Positions 50,117 to 59,631 of a stretch of 64,000 nt of DNA are shown here, piece by piece. Source of the DNA: Romboutsia_C sp015668195 (GTDB lineage: Bacteria; Bacillota; Clostridia; Peptostreptococcales; Peptostreptococcaceae). The position numbers were made by a program, and so were the translations under genes. The DNA is taken from contig NZ_JADPFC010000002.1 of NCBI RefSeq assembly GCF_015668195.1, forward strand, positions 1 through 64,000, written 5' to 3'. Below the pieces are notes generated by a model, which saw nothing but the letters and a program-made list of their open reading frames with translations, was not told where the DNA came from and searched no databases. How positions within the stretch are numbered: position 1 is the first letter of the stretch; every line of letters begins with the position of its first letter.

Positions 50117-52019
50117 CTACTTTCTCCTTTCTATTAGCTTCTTCCGGTCTTATATAAGTACTAACAAATTCTCTCATAAGATTATCAATAAGCTCAACTT
50201 TCTCATTATCGACAACCTTCTTTAACATCTCAAGGTGCATATCAACCTTTTGTAAGTCAACTTCCACTTGCTTTCCTATAAATATCTTCTTGTTTTCTGT
50301 CTTAGCAAGTCCTTCTTCACTCATAAGTAGCTCTTCATATAGCTTCTCACCAGGTCTAAGCCCAGAGTACTCAATCTTAATATCAACATCTGGCTCAAAT
50401 CCACTAAGACGTATAAGATTTTTCGCAAGATCCACAATTCTCACAGGATCTCCCATATCTAGTACAAATATCTCTCCACCTTTAGCCATTGCACCAGCTT
50501 GTATCACTAGTTGCACTGCTTCTGGTATTGTCATAAAGTATCTAATTATATCTGGGTGTGTTACTGTTATTGGTCCACCCTCGGCTATTTGTTTTTTAAA
50601 TAATGGTATTACACTTCCATTGCTGCCTAGTACATTACCAAAACGTACTGCTACAAACTCTGTTTCACTTTTTTCATTCATTGTTTGTATTATCATTTCC
50701 GCAGCTCTTTTTGTTGCACCCATTATATTAGTTGGGTTTACTGCTTTATCTGTTGATATTAGCACCATTCTTTTGGCTTTATATTTATGAGCTAGTTCTG
50801 CTACATTTTTTGTCCCAAATATATTATTTTTTATAGCTTCACTAGGACTTTTTTCCATTAGTGGCACATGTTTATGCGCTGCCGCATGAAATACTACTTC
50901 TGGTCTATACTCATTAAATATTTCATCCATTCTAACAGTTTCTCTTATTGATGCTATTATTGTACTTAAGTTTAATTTTTCTTGTCCATATAATCTTATT
51001 AGTTCCTGTTGTATTGCATATGCATTATTTTCGTAGTTATCTAGTATTATTAGGTGCTTTGGAGAAAAACTTGCAATTTGTCTACAAAGTTCACTTCCTA
51101 TACTTCCTCCTCCACCTGTTACTAGTACTACTTTATCTTGTATGTAATCACTCATTTCTCCTAGGTTTACTTTTATTGGCTCTCTTCCTAGTAAGTCTTC
51201 TATAGCTACATCTCTTATTTTTTTGATATCTACTTTCCCATCTATTATTTCATATATTCCTGGTATTGTTTTTAGTTTACATTTTGTATTTTTGCATATT
51301 TCTATGATTTCTTTTTTTCTTTCATTTGATACGCTAGCCATTGCTAATATTATTTCATCTACTTCATATTTTTTCACTATTTCTTCTATATTTATTGTTT
51401 GACCTAGAATACGTACATTATGTATTGTTCTTCCTACTTTATTTATATCATCATCTATAATTCCAATTGGACATTTGTTAAGTTGAGGATTTTCTTTTAA
51501 CTCATTTATTATTATTTCTCCAGCACTTCCTCCACCTACTACTAGTACTTTAGTGCTTCCTTGCATTGACTTTGTTCTGATTTTTAATCTTCTTCCTGTT
51601 CTATATACTAGTCTTAGCCCTCCTGTGAAAGCTATTATTAATATTGTATTTACTATATAGAATAGTAAATTATAATTTTCCCCCAATATATTTAATGTTA
51701 GGTAAAGTGGTATTATATAAAATACACATGCTGTTAATACTGATAGCATTTCTTCTTCACCTGCATATCTCCATAGGCTTGTATAGCATTTGCATTTTAA
51801 AAATGATATCGTATTATATATTATGTATATGGACATAGGTAGTATAAGGTTATCTACATTAGTTATATTTTTTACGTTTGTTAAATTCATAGATATTATT
51901 GTAGCTATTATTATACTTCCTACATCTCCTAGCCATAATATTAGTTGCCTTACCTTATATGTATTTAGTACTTTACCTAATAAGCTTAATTCTTGAAGAT
52001 TTATACCTTTGACCTCCAT
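50094..52019 (-). CDS. pglF: PglF/CapD-type membrane UDP-GlcNAc 4,6-dehydratase
   Basis: A 641-residue enzyme with four N-terminal membrane helices (about 25-135), a CoA-binding-like Rossmann domain (VLVVGGGSAGEIIINELKEN) and the catalytic SDR domain (VLVTGGGGSIGSELCRQIAS; STDKAVNPTNIMGATKRAAE with the M-x3-K form of the catalytic motif). It makes the UDP-4-keto-6-deoxy sugar used by the PglE-like aminotransferase. It starts 20 nt after the tyrosine kinase gene. Confidence 0.93.
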   Translation of the reverse strand: MEVKGINLQELSLLGKVLNTYKVRQLILWLGDVGSIIIATIISMNLTNVKNITNVDNLILPMSIYIIYNTISFLKCKCYTSLWRYAGEEEMLSVLTACVFYIIPLYLTLNILGENYNLLFYIVNTILIIAFTGGLRLVYRTGRRLKIRTKSMQGSTKVLVVGGGSAGEIIINELKENPQLNKCPIGIIDDDINKVGRTIHNVRILGQTINIEEIVKKYEVDEIILAMASVSNERKKEIIEICKNTKCKLKTIPGIYEIIDGKVDIKKIRDVAIEDLLGREPIKVNLGEMSDYIQDKVVLVTGGGGSIGSELCRQIASFSPKHLIILDNYENNAYAIQQELIRLYGQEKLNLSTIIASIRETVRMDEIFNEYRPEVVFHAAAHKHVPLMEKSPSEAIKNNIFGTKNVAELAHKYKAKRMVLISTDKAVNPTNIMGATKRAAEMIIQTMNEKSETEFVAVRFGNVLGSNGSVIPLFKKQIAEGGPITVTHPDIIRYFMTIPEAVQLVIQAGAMAKGGEIFVLDMGDPVRIVDLAKNLIRLSGFEPDVDIKIEYSGLRPGEKLYEELLMSEEGLAKTENKKIFIGKQVEVDLQKVDMHLEMLKKVVDNEKVELIDNLMREFVSTYIRPEEANRKEKVDEVAITN

Positions 52020-52039
52020 AATACAATCCCCCCATTGTA

Positions 52040-52750
52040 CTAAATTCCTATCATTTTCCTTAATTTATTTCTTCTACTACTCATTCCCTCATCTTGAGTA
52101 TAATAATAGCTATATTCAGACCTTTCAGTTTCAAACTTATTAAGTACACACCCCAATATATTTACCCCTAATTTTTCTAATATTTCCTTAGACACCTTAA
52201 CTTCTTCTACATCGCACTCTTTTGCACCTACCACAAAAACACACCCATCACTATAACTAGATATGATACCTGCGTCTGTCACTACCCCTATTGGTGGTGC
52301 ATCTATAAATATATAATCATAATACTCTCTAAGTTCTTCCACTAATTCTTTCATTCTTTTAGATGCCAACATCTCAGATGGATTTGGTGGCACGGCTCCA
52401 CATGTTAATACATGAAGATTTTTTACATCTGTTATATGTACACATTCTCCAAAAGATTTATTTCCTAGTAATAAATCTGTAAGTCCATGTATATTACTAA
52501 TATTAACCATTCTATGCACACTTGGGTTTCTTAAGTCTCCTTCTAGTAATAATACTTTTTTATCAAGGTTTGCAAAGCTTACCCCTATATTTGATATTAC
52601 TGTACTTTTTCCTTCATTTTGCTTACTACTTGTAACTGTTATAACTTTTATTTCTTTATCTATATTTGCAAATTCTATGCTCGTTCTTATTCCCCTATAG
52701 GCTTCTGCTATAGGGGATTTTGGATTATTTATACTTATTATTTTATTCAT
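52040..52750 (-). CDS. cpsD: Bacterial tyrosine kinase CpsD-like
   Basis: A 236-residue BY-kinase. Walker A is SSKQNEGKSTVISN (near 40-53), Walker A' VLLLEGDLRNP, and Walker B YIFIDAPPIG. The C-terminal tail has a tyrosine cluster (EYSYYYTQDEG), the usual autophosphorylation site. It works with the adaptor CpsC (next gene upstream) to control chain length and export. The counteracting phosphatase is not in this operon; a CpsB-like one is at 15.0-15.8 kb. Confidence 0.93.
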   Translation of the reverse strand: MNKIISINNPKSPIAEAYRGIRTSIEFANIDKEIKVITVTSSKQNEGKSTVISNIGVSFANLDKKVLLLEGDLRNPSVHRMVNISNIHGLTDLLLGNKSFGECVHITDVKNLHVLTCGAVPPNPSEMLASKRMKELVEELREYYDYIFIDAPPIGVVTDAGIISSYSDGCVFVVGAKECDVEEVKVSKEILEKLGVNILGCVLNKFETERSEYSYYYTQDEGMSSRRNKLRKMIGI

Positions 52751-52760
52751 ATATGTCCCC

Positions 52761-53441
52761 CTACTTTACACTACCTTCATTTGGTATTACTCCTAGTATT
52801 GGTAAGTCTAGGTGTTTTTCTATATCTTGTGGTGTTTTTATTTTGTTGTCTAAGTATTCTTTTAAGAACACGACAAATAGCCCTATCATAAGTCCTAATA
52901 CTGCTGCTATTGCTACGTTCATAACTTTATTTGGCTTTATAGGATTTTCTGGTATTATTGCTTTATCTATTACTTCTACGCTATTTGCATTTGTTATTCT
53001 TTTAGCTTCTTTTGTAAATACTTTTGGAATTTCATTTGCTATATCTCTTGCTTTTTTGGGATTTTGGTCTTCTACACTTATATCTATGATTTGAGTGTCT
53101 TTTACTGGAGATACTACGATTTGCTCTACTAGTTCTTCATATGTTTTATCTATGTCTAGCTTTTTTATTACTGGTTCTATTACTGCTCTTGATTTTATTA
53201 TTTCTCCATATGTTACTGCTAATTTTTGTGTTACTGTAAATTGATCTCCTGTTAATATGTTTGTTTCTTCATTTTGTTCTGTGTTTACTATTAATGTAGA
53301 GTTTGCTTGGTATACTGGTTTTAGCACAAAAAAACTTAGCACCCCACTTATTATAGCTGCTAATACTGTTAATAATGCAATTATCCAAAACCTCTTTTTT
53401 ATTATTGAAAAATACTCTTTTAGGTCAATTGTTTCTTCCAT
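52761..53441 (-). CDS. cpsC: Chain-length/kinase adaptor CpsC-like (Wzz family)
   Basis: A 226-residue membrane protein with the Wzz/CpsC layout: helix near residues 20-40 (IIALLTVLAAIISGVLSFFV), an extracellular domain of about 130 residues, and a second helix (MNVAIAAVLGLMIGLFVVFL) preceded by the family PxxPxxP stretch ENPIKPNK, then a short cytoplasmic tail that activates CpsD. First gene of the capsule operon, with a GGAGGAGAG site just before the ATG. Confidence 0.92.
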   Translation of the reverse strand: MEETIDLKEYFSIIKKRFWIIALLTVLAAIISGVLSFFVLKPVYQANSTLIVNTEQNEETNILTGDQFTVTQKLAVTYGEIIKSRAVIEPVIKKLDIDKTYEELVEQIVVSPVKDTQIIDISVEDQNPKKARDIANEIPKVFTKEAKRITNANSVEVIDKAIIPENPIKPNKVMNVAIAAVLGLMIGLFVVFLKEYLDNKIKTPQDIEKHLDLPILGVIPNEGSVK

Positions 53442-53521
53442 CTCTCTCCTCCATACCCCTTTAGTTTTGCATTTTATTATTTACAAAAAAAATATAGCAT
53501 TTATATATTTATTTGTATATA

Positions 53522-53553
53522 GATTCGATAAAACAAGTCTTGATTCGATAAAA
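53522..53553. promoter_or_regulatory. Direct repeats upstream of the capsule operon
   Basis: GATTCGATAAAA occurs twice, at 53522-53533 and 53542-53553, exactly 20 nt apart (about two helical turns), 80-110 nt upstream of cpsC. This is the spacing expected for a regulator that binds tandem sites on one face of the DNA. The remainder of the 53442-53703 gap is AT-rich, with no gene visible. Confidence 0.45.
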
Positions 53554-53703
53554 GTGTTTTTATTATGATTTTTGTCTTATTTTTTCGACGGTTTTTATTT
53601 TTTTTTGCAATTTAGAAATATATTTTAGTATTTAACAATTAAACTATTTTATTTTCATTTTTATTTAATATTTTTTAATGATTTTATTACATTTTTAAAC
53701 AAA

Positions 53704-53732
53704 AAAAGAGTACTTTTTCAAGTACTCTTTTA
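53704..53732. terminator. Terminator of ispG
   Basis: AAAGAGTACTT and AAGTACTCTTT arms with a 4-nt loop and flanking A/T runs, directly past the ispG stop. Confidence 0.85.
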
Positions 53733-53735
53733 TCA

Positions 53736-54788
53736 TTAATATTTATCTATTTCATCCATTAGTTCTTTTACTAAATCATCGCCTTTTATTTTTCTAACTA
53801 TTTCACCTTTTTTAAATAACAGCCCTTCACCTTTTCCTCCAGCTATTCCAATATCAGCTTCTCTTGCTTCTCCTGGACCATTTACTGCACATCCCATGAT
53901 TGCTACTGTTATATCTTTATCCATTTTACTTATTTTTTCTTCTACTTCATTTACAACGCTTATTAAGTCTATATTACATCTTCCACATGTTGGGCAAGAT
54001 ACTACTTTTACCTTGTCATTTAATAAACCTAAGCTTCTTAGTATTTCTTTGCCTACCACTACTTCTTCACATGGATCTCCTGTTAGTGATATTCTTACAG
54101 TATCTCCTATTCCTTTAAGAAGTAACGCTCCTACTCCTATTGAAGATTTTATAGTTCCTTTTTTAACACTTCCTGATTCTGTTATACCTATATGAAGTGG
54201 GTAGTCTACTTTTTTAGATATTAACTCATATGCTTCTAGTGTTTTATATATATCTGATGATTTTAATGATATTACTATATTTCTAAAATCTAAGTCTTCT
54301 AGTATTTTAACATGTCCCATTGCACTTTCAACTAGAGCCTCTGCTGTTGCACTACCGTATTTTTGAAGTAGTTCTTTTTCAAGTGAACCACCATTTACTC
54401 CTATTCTTATTTTTAAGTTTTTCTCTTTACATTTATTTACTACTTCTTTTACTTTTTCTATGCTACCAATATTACCTGGGTTTATTCTAACTCCATCTAC
54501 TCCTTGATCTATTGCTTCTATAGCTAGTCTATGGTCAAAGTGTATATCTGCTATTACTGGTATATTTACGTTTTTCTTTATTTCACCTATGTTTTTTGCT
54601 GCAATCATATCAGGTACTGCTACTCTTACTATATCGCATCCAACTTCTTCTAGTCTTTTTATTTGTGCTATTGTGGCATTTGCATCTCTTGTATCACTGT
54701 TTGTCATTGATTGTATACTTATTGGATTATTCCCACCTATTTTTACATTTCCAACGCTTACTTCTCTACATTGTCTTCTTTTATACAT
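53736..54788 (-). CDS. ispG: 4-hydroxy-3-methylbut-2-enyl diphosphate synthase
   Basis: A 350-residue [4Fe-4S] enzyme of the methylerythritol phosphate (MEP) pathway. The start is RRQCREVSVGNVKIGGNNPI (TIM-barrel domain). The cluster-binding C-terminal domain has SCPTCGRCNIDL and MGCAVNGPGEAREADIG. It converts methylerythritol cyclodiphosphate to HMBPP using reduced ferredoxin or flavodoxin. It follows rseP and dxr in the conserved Firmicutes order; dxr is an earlier step of the same pathway. Confidence 0.96.
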   Translation of the reverse strand: MYKRRQCREVSVGNVKIGGNNPISIQSMTNSDTRDANATIAQIKRLEEVGCDIVRVAVPDMIAAKNIGEIKKNVNIPVIADIHFDHRLAIEAIDQGVDGVRINPGNIGSIEKVKEVVNKCKEKNLKIRIGVNGGSLEKELLQKYGSATAEALVESAMGHVKILEDLDFRNIVISLKSSDIYKTLEAYELISKKVDYPLHIGITESGSVKKGTIKSSIGVGALLLKGIGDTVRISLTGDPCEEVVVGKEILRSLGLLNDKVKVVSCPTCGRCNIDLISVVNEVEEKISKMDKDITVAIMGCAVNGPGEAREADIGIAGGKGEGLLFKKGEIVRKIKGDDLVKELMDEIDKY

Positions 54789-54840
54789 GTCCTCACCTCT
54801 TTAGTATTTTATGTGTTATTTAGCCATATATAGTATTAAA

Positions 54841-54871
54841 GAGGTGGATTATAGATTTATATCTATCCACC
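54841..54871. terminator. Hairpin between rseP and ispG
   Basis: GAGGTGGATTATAGAT and ATCTATCCACC arms with a small bulge. T-run is weak, so it may attenuate rather than fully terminate. Confidence 0.5.
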
Positions 54872-54898
54872 CACCTCCTATTTATTATACTACTTATT

Positions 54899-55912
54899 TT
54901 AGAATAATCTAAGTATGTCTTTGTATGTTACAAATAGCATAAGTCCCATTAGTAACATAAATCCTGCTGTATGTATCATAGCTTCTTTGTTTGGGTCTAA
55001 TTTTTTTCCACCTCTTAGACCTTCTATTCCTAGCATTACTAATCTTCCTCCATCTAGTGCTGGTATTGGAAGTAGATTAAGCACTCCTAAGTTTAGACTT
55101 ATCATTGCTCCTATGTACATAAGATTTGGTATACCCATTTTTGCTGCATCTGAAACTATTCCTATTACTCCAACTGGTCCTGCTACAGCATTTGCAGCTC
55201 CTCCAGGTACTGAATTTGTTACTAATTGTCCTAAGAATAATACCATTTGCTTAAGCATTTCATATGTTCCTTTAAATGCACTTGGTATTGCATTTAGTAT
55301 GCTTTTATCTCTTTCTTGTGTTATTCCTATTACATATCTTCCTTGTTCATTTTTTTGGGGTTGTACATTAAATTCTTTAGTCTTACCATCTCTATCTACT
55401 GTTATATTTATTTTTTTACCATCTGTAGTTTGAAGTGTATTTAATATATCTTCCCATGAATTTATTTTTTTACCATTTATGTCTAATATTTTATCATTAG
55501 CCATAAGTCCCGCTTTTTGCGCTGGACTATTTTGAGATACTTCTCCTAATACATTTGAGTTAATTGGCGTTCCTATAAACATAAATACTGGTATTAATAA
55601 TATTACTGTAAATATTATGTTAAAAAATGGCCCTGCAAATAATATACTTGCCCTTTGTAGTATTGTTTTTCTACCAAATGCATTTGGGTCATTTGTTTCT
55701 CCGTCTTCTCCTTCCATACTTACATATCCACCTAATGGAAGTAATCTTATTGAGTACTTTGTACCATTTTTAGTTTTACTATATAGTTTAGGCCCCATAC
55801 CTATTGAAAATTCGTGTATTGTTACCCCTGCTTTTTTAGCAAACAGGAAATGTCCTAGTTCGTGTATAAATACTATTACACCAAATAATAGTATTGCTGC
55901 TATTATAGTCAA
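54899..55912 (-). CDS. rseP: Site-2 protease RseP/RasP (intramembrane zinc metalloprotease)
   Basis: A 337-residue membrane protease. The zinc motif HELGH is at residues 17-21 in the first helix. A central PDZ domain follows (about 115-195: SPAQKAGLMANDKILDINGK), and the third ligand is in the LLPIPALDGGR motif. It cuts membrane-bound anti-sigma factors and leftover signal peptides within the membrane. Located between dxr and ispG, as in most Firmicutes. Confidence 0.95.
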   Translation of the reverse strand: MTIIAAILLFGVIVFIHELGHFLFAKKAGVTIHEFSIGMGPKLYSKTKNGTKYSIRLLPLGGYVSMEGEDGETNDPNAFGRKTILQRASILFAGPFFNIIFTVILLIPVFMFIGTPINSNVLGEVSQNSPAQKAGLMANDKILDINGKKINSWEDILNTLQTTDGKKINITVDRDGKTKEFNVQPQKNEQGRYVIGITQERDKSILNAIPSAFKGTYEMLKQMVLFLGQLVTNSVPGGAANAVAGPVGVIGIVSDAAKMGIPNLMYIGAMISLNLGVLNLLPIPALDGGRLVMLGIEGLRGGKKLDPNKEAMIHTAGFMLLMGLMLFVTYKDILRLF

Positions 55913-55964
55913 TTTACCACCTCTTTTTTTCTATTTAATATAATTAACTTCAAATGTATATAGT

Positions 55965-57116
55965 TTATTTTATAGCACTACTTACATATTCTCTAGCCCA
56001 TTTATCTATATCTAATATTTGTTCTAGAGTTGGCTTTTCTATGCTAGTGTGTGCTTCTAGCGTCTTTTCTATGTACTTTGGTATATCGTAAAATCCTATT
56101 TTATCTTCTAAAAACTCGCTAACTAATATTTCATTAGCACTATTTAATACTGCTGAATACGTTCCACCCATTTTTAATGTATCATATGCTAGTTTTAAGC
56201 ATGGGAATGTATCCATATCTGGATTTTCAAATGTTAATGTAGCTATTTTTGCTAAATCTAATCTTTCAAAGTCACATTCTATTCTATTTGGATATGATAG
56301 TGCATATTGTATAGGTAGTCTCATGTCAGGGCATCCTAGTTGTGCTATTACTGAACTATCTATAAATTGTACCATTGAATGTATTATACTTTGTGGGTGT
56401 ACTACTACATCTATTTTATCATGTTCTACACCAAATAGCCATTTTGCTTCTATTACTTCAAGTCCTTTGTTCATTAGTGTTGATGAATCTATACTTATTT
56501 TTCTACCCATTGACCAATTTGGATGTTTTAGTGCTTGATTTTTAGTTACATTTATAAGTTCTTCTTTAGTTTTTCCTCTAAATGGTCCACCTGATGCTGT
56601 TAATATTATTTTCTCTATTTCTTTGTTATTTTCTCCATTTAAGCATTGGAATATTGCACTGTGCTCGCTATCTACTGGAAGTATGCTTACTCCCATTTTT
56701 TTAGCTTCACTCATTACTAAATCCCCTGCACATACTAGTGTTTCTTTGTTAGCTAGTGCTATGTCTTTTCCTGCTTTTATTGCTTCTAGTGTTGGAACTA
56801 ATCCTATCATTCCTACTATTGCAGTTAATAATACATCTATTTCAGGAAGTGATGATATAGTTTTTAGTCCTTCCATACCACATAATACTTCTATATTTAT
56901 GTCTGATGGTATCATTGATTTTAATTTTATGTAAGAACTTTCGTTGTATACTGCTACGTATTTTGGTTTAAATTCTTTTATTTGTTCTAGTAGTAAATCT
57001 ACACTGCTATTTGCACTTATTGCTACTACTTCAAATTTATCTTTATGTTGTCTTACTACATCTAGTGTTTGTTTACCTATTGATCCAGTTGACCCTAGTA
57101 TTGATATTTTCTTCAT
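55965..57116 (-). CDS. dxr: 1-deoxy-D-xylulose 5-phosphate reductoisomerase
   Basis: A 383-residue NADPH-dependent enzyme, the first committed step of the MEP pathway. N-terminal NADPH site ISILGSTGSIGKQTLDVV, the ALANKETLVCAGDLV and PVDSEHSAIFQCL metal/substrate motifs, and SGGPFRGKT and HPNWSMGRKISIDSSTLMNK (in parts). An ATG 11 codons further up is in frame, but the AAAGGG site fits the ATG chosen here. Confidence 0.95.
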   Translation of the reverse strand: MKKISILGSTGSIGKQTLDVVRQHKDKFEVVAISANSSVDLLLEQIKEFKPKYVAVYNESSYIKLKSMIPSDINIEVLCGMEGLKTISSLPEIDVLLTAIVGMIGLVPTLEAIKAGKDIALANKETLVCAGDLVMSEAKKMGVSILPVDSEHSAIFQCLNGENNKEIEKIILTASGGPFRGKTKEELINVTKNQALKHPNWSMGRKISIDSSTLMNKGLEVIEAKWLFGVEHDKIDVVVHPQSIIHSMVQFIDSSVIAQLGCPDMRLPIQYALSYPNRIECDFERLDLAKIATLTFENPDMDTFPCLKLAYDTLKMGGTYSAVLNSANEILVSEFLEDKIGFYDIPKYIEKTLEAHTSIEKPTLEQILDIDKWAREYVSSAIK

Positions 57117-57210
57117 TTTGCTACCCTTTCTATAATTTACTTTATTCATTATTATATTATAACACTATTTATATAATTTTTATCTAATTTAAATATTTTT
57201 TCATATACAA

Positions 57211-57243
57211 AAATAAGCCTTAGTGTTTAACTAAGACTTATTT
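57211..57243. terminator. Terminator of cdsA
   Basis: AAATAAGCCTTAGT and ACTAAGACTTATTT arms (one mismatch), containing the cdsA stop codon. dxr therefore probably has its own promoter in the 57117-57210 gap. Confidence 0.7.
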
Positions 57244-58017
57244 TATAAAGAATGATATTGCATAATATATAAATGGTGCTACTAGTATAACACTATCAAA
57301 TCTATCTAATACTCCACCGTGACCTGGTATTAGTTTACCATAGTCTTTTATTCCTACATATCTTTTTATTGAAGATGCAAATAAATCTCCAAATTGTGCT
57401 ACTATACTTCCTATACTCCCAATTATAACTAATGGTAATATATTTATATTAAATATATATCCAAATGCTATACAACAAATTGTGCTTCCAAGTATTCCAC
57501 CAATACTTCCTTCTATAGTTTTTTTAGGACTTACTTTTGGTATAAGCTTGTGCTTACCAAATAAATATCCGCTGAAGTATGCAAATGTATCTGTTGCAAA
57601 TGATATTATAAATATTAACCATACATATAAATGTCCAAATTCAAAGTCTTTAAATGTTAATACTATAAAATCTAAAAATATTGCTATGTATATAATACCC
57701 ATAAAAGTTATAGCTATATCTATGATGTTATTTTTGCATCTTAATAAGCTAATTATTGATATTAAAAATAATATAAATGCTACTGCATATGTATACTCTA
57801 ATCTTAAATTAAAGATATTTTTAAATGTCAAGTATATAGAAAATATATATCCTATATAATAAATTGGATGTATTTCCTTTTCTTTAAAAGCTTTATAAAA
57901 TTCATTAAGTGCAATAGATACTACTAAAAGTTCTGCTAAATATAGTGGTATTCCCCCAATTATAATGAATATAAACAATGGTACTAATGCCAAACCTGCA
58001 ATAATTCTTGTACGCAT
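57238..58017 (-). CDS. cdsA: Phosphatidate cytidylyltransferase
   Basis: A 259-residue membrane enzyme with about eight helices that makes CDP-diacylglycerol from CTP and phosphatidic acid. The C-terminal signature is present: SPKKTIEGSIGG, QFGDLFASSIKR and KDYGKLIPGHGGVLDRFDS. It follows uppS by 12 nt. Confidence 0.95.
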   Translation of the reverse strand: MRTRIIAGLALVPLFIFIIIGGIPLYLAELLVVSIALNEFYKAFKEKEIHPIYYIGYIFSIYLTFKNIFNLRLEYTYAVAFILFLISIISLLRCKNNIIDIAITFMGIIYIAIFLDFIVLTFKDFEFGHLYVWLIFIISFATDTFAYFSGYLFGKHKLIPKVSPKKTIEGSIGGILGSTICCIAFGYIFNINILPLVIIGSIGSIVAQFGDLFASSIKRYVGIKDYGKLIPGHGGVLDRFDSVILVAPFIYYAISFFIK

Positions 58018-58029
58018 AAATTAATCTCC

Positions 58030-58752
58030 TTACTTTAGGCCACCAAATCTTCTGTCTCTTTTTTGGTACTCATATACGGCTTTTTGTAGTTGTTTTTCAT
58101 TAAAGTCTGGCCAGTGAATATCTGTAAAGTAAAATTCAGAATATGCTGCTTCCCATAATAGGAAGTTACTTAATCTTTCTTCTCCACTAGTTCTTATTAT
58201 AAGATCTGGATCACTTATAGACTTTGTACTTAAATAACTAGATATTGTATCTTCTGTTATTTCATCTATACTTAGTTTACCACATTTTTCATCTTTTAGT
58301 ATATTTACTAAAGCATCTTTTATATCATTTCTTGCACCGTAATTAAGTGCTAAGTTTAGATTAACCCCAGTATTGTACTTAGTTAATTCATATGCTCTTT
58401 CTAGTTCATCTATGCATGCCTTTGGAAGTTTAGATGTATCACCTATTGTTGTTATTTTAACATTATTTTTGTGAAGTTCCCTTACTTCATTTTTAAGATA
58501 TGTTGAAAGTAAGGTCATTAAAGTGTCAACTTCAAGCTTTGGTCTTTTCCAGTTTTCAGTTGAAAATGCATATAGTGTTAAAGTTTTTACCCCTAATCTA
58601 TTACATTCTTTTAGCACTTTTCTAATAGTTTCTACACCAGCTTTATGTCCTGCTGTTCTTGGTAGAAATCTAGCCTTTGCCCATCTTCCATTTCCATCCA
58701 TTATTATAGCTATATGATTAGGTACTCTCTCTAAATCTATATCATAATGCAT
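58030..58752 (-). CDS. uppS: Undecaprenyl diphosphate synthase
   Basis: A 240-residue cis-prenyltransferase. The N-terminal IIMDGNGRWAKARFLPRTAG holds the catalytic Asp and phosphate-binding residues. FSTENWKRP and the C-terminal DLIIRTSGEERLSNFLLWEA and YSEFYFTDIHWPDF are family signatures. It makes the C55 lipid carrier used for peptidoglycan and for the capsule operon in this window. A good AGGAGG site precedes the ATG. Confidence 0.96.
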   Translation of the reverse strand: MHYDIDLERVPNHIAIIMDGNGRWAKARFLPRTAGHKAGVETIRKVLKECNRLGVKTLTLYAFSTENWKRPKLEVDTLMTLLSTYLKNEVRELHKNNVKITTIGDTSKLPKACIDELERAYELTKYNTGVNLNLALNYGARNDIKDALVNILKDEKCGKLSIDEITEDTISSYLSTKSISDPDLIIRTSGEERLSNFLLWEAAYSEFYFTDIHWPDFNEKQLQKAVYEYQKRDRRFGGLK

Positions 58753-58773
58753 ATTGTACCTCCTAAATACGAA

Positions 58774-58799
58774 TCTGACTCCTATTTTAAGGAGTCAGA
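58774..58799. terminator. Hairpin between the 67-residue gene and uppS
   Basis: TCTGACTCCT and AGGAGTCAGA perfect arms with a 6-nt loop, overlapping the stop of the small gene. No strong T-run; possibly an attenuator ahead of uppS. Confidence 0.55.
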
Positions 58800-58985
58800 A
58801 AAGTATGTTACTAATATTTTTACACCATCAGAAGTTTGTGATATTTTTATGACCTTAGGAACTATTAAAGTTTCTTGATCTTTTTTACCCTTTATTTCTT
58901 CTATGGTATATTTTATGTTTTTGTCTTTAAATGTGTCTACAACATCATTTAAGTGAAGGCCTAATAGGTTATAATATTTTTCCAA
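58782..58985 (-). CDS. Hypothetical 67-residue protein between frr and uppS
   Basis: Family not recognised. The sequence (YYNLLGLHLNDVVDTFKDKN, then an alternating pattern VPKVIKISQTSDGVKILVTY) suggests one helix followed by beta strands, a little like a single PASTA domain. There is no signal peptide. It starts 2 nt after frr and is followed by a hairpin, so it is translated with the ribosome-related operon. Confidence 0.7.
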   Translation of the reverse strand: MEKYYNLLGLHLNDVVDTFKDKNIKYTIEEIKGKKDQETLIVPKVIKISQTSDGVKILVTYFSDSLK

Positions 58986-58987
58986 TA

Positions 58988-59545
58988 TTATACCTCCATT
59001 ATGTCCTTTTCTTTAGCAGCTGCAACAACATCTACTTCTTTTATGAATTTATCTGTTATCTTTTGAACTTCATCTTGTGCTTTTTTAAGTTCATCAGCAG
59101 TTAATTCCCCATCTTTTTCCATTTTCTTTAAATTATCGTTAGCATCTCTTCTTTCATTTCTAAGTCTTACTTTGAAATCTTCAGCTGTTTTATGAGCTTT
59201 TTTAGCTAACTCTTTTCTTCTTTCTTCTGTTAATGCTGGTACTGATATTCTTATAACTTCACCATCATTTGTTGGGTTAAGTCCTAAGTCAGAGTTTCTT
59301 ATAGCTTTTTCTATTTCAGCCATAGAAGATTTATCCCAAGCATTTATCATTAAAGTTCTAGCTTCTGGAACTGATACTGCTGCCATTTGGTTTATTGGAG
59401 TTGGAGTTCCATAGTAGTCAACTCTTATTTTATCTAACATTTGAGCATTAGCTCTTCCTGTTCTTATTGTAGTGTATTCGTATTTTAATGCATCTATTGT
59501 CTTAGCCATTTTAGCTTCTAAGTTCTTATGTATATCTAATTTCAT
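58988..59545 (-). CDS. frr: Ribosome recycling factor
   Basis: A 185-residue protein matching RRF along its whole length: EYTTIRTGRANAQMLDKIRV, YYGTPTPINQMAAVSVPEAR, AIRNSDLGLNPTNDGEVIRI and PALTEERRKEL. With EF-G it splits the 70S ribosome after termination. 86 nt after pyrH. Confidence 0.97.
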   Translation of the reverse strand: MKLDIHKNLEAKMAKTIDALKYEYTTIRTGRANAQMLDKIRVDYYGTPTPINQMAAVSVPEARTLMINAWDKSSMAEIEKAIRNSDLGLNPTNDGEVIRISVPALTEERRKELAKKAHKTAEDFKVRLRNERRDANDNLKKMEKDGELTADELKKAQDEVQKITDKFIKEVDVVAAAKEKDIMEV

Positions 59546-59631
59546 ATTTTTCCTCCTAAATAATTTTATCTATATAAACATTATATGCTAATTTTACATT
59601 ATATAAAATACTTTAGCCATAATTTTAGTTT

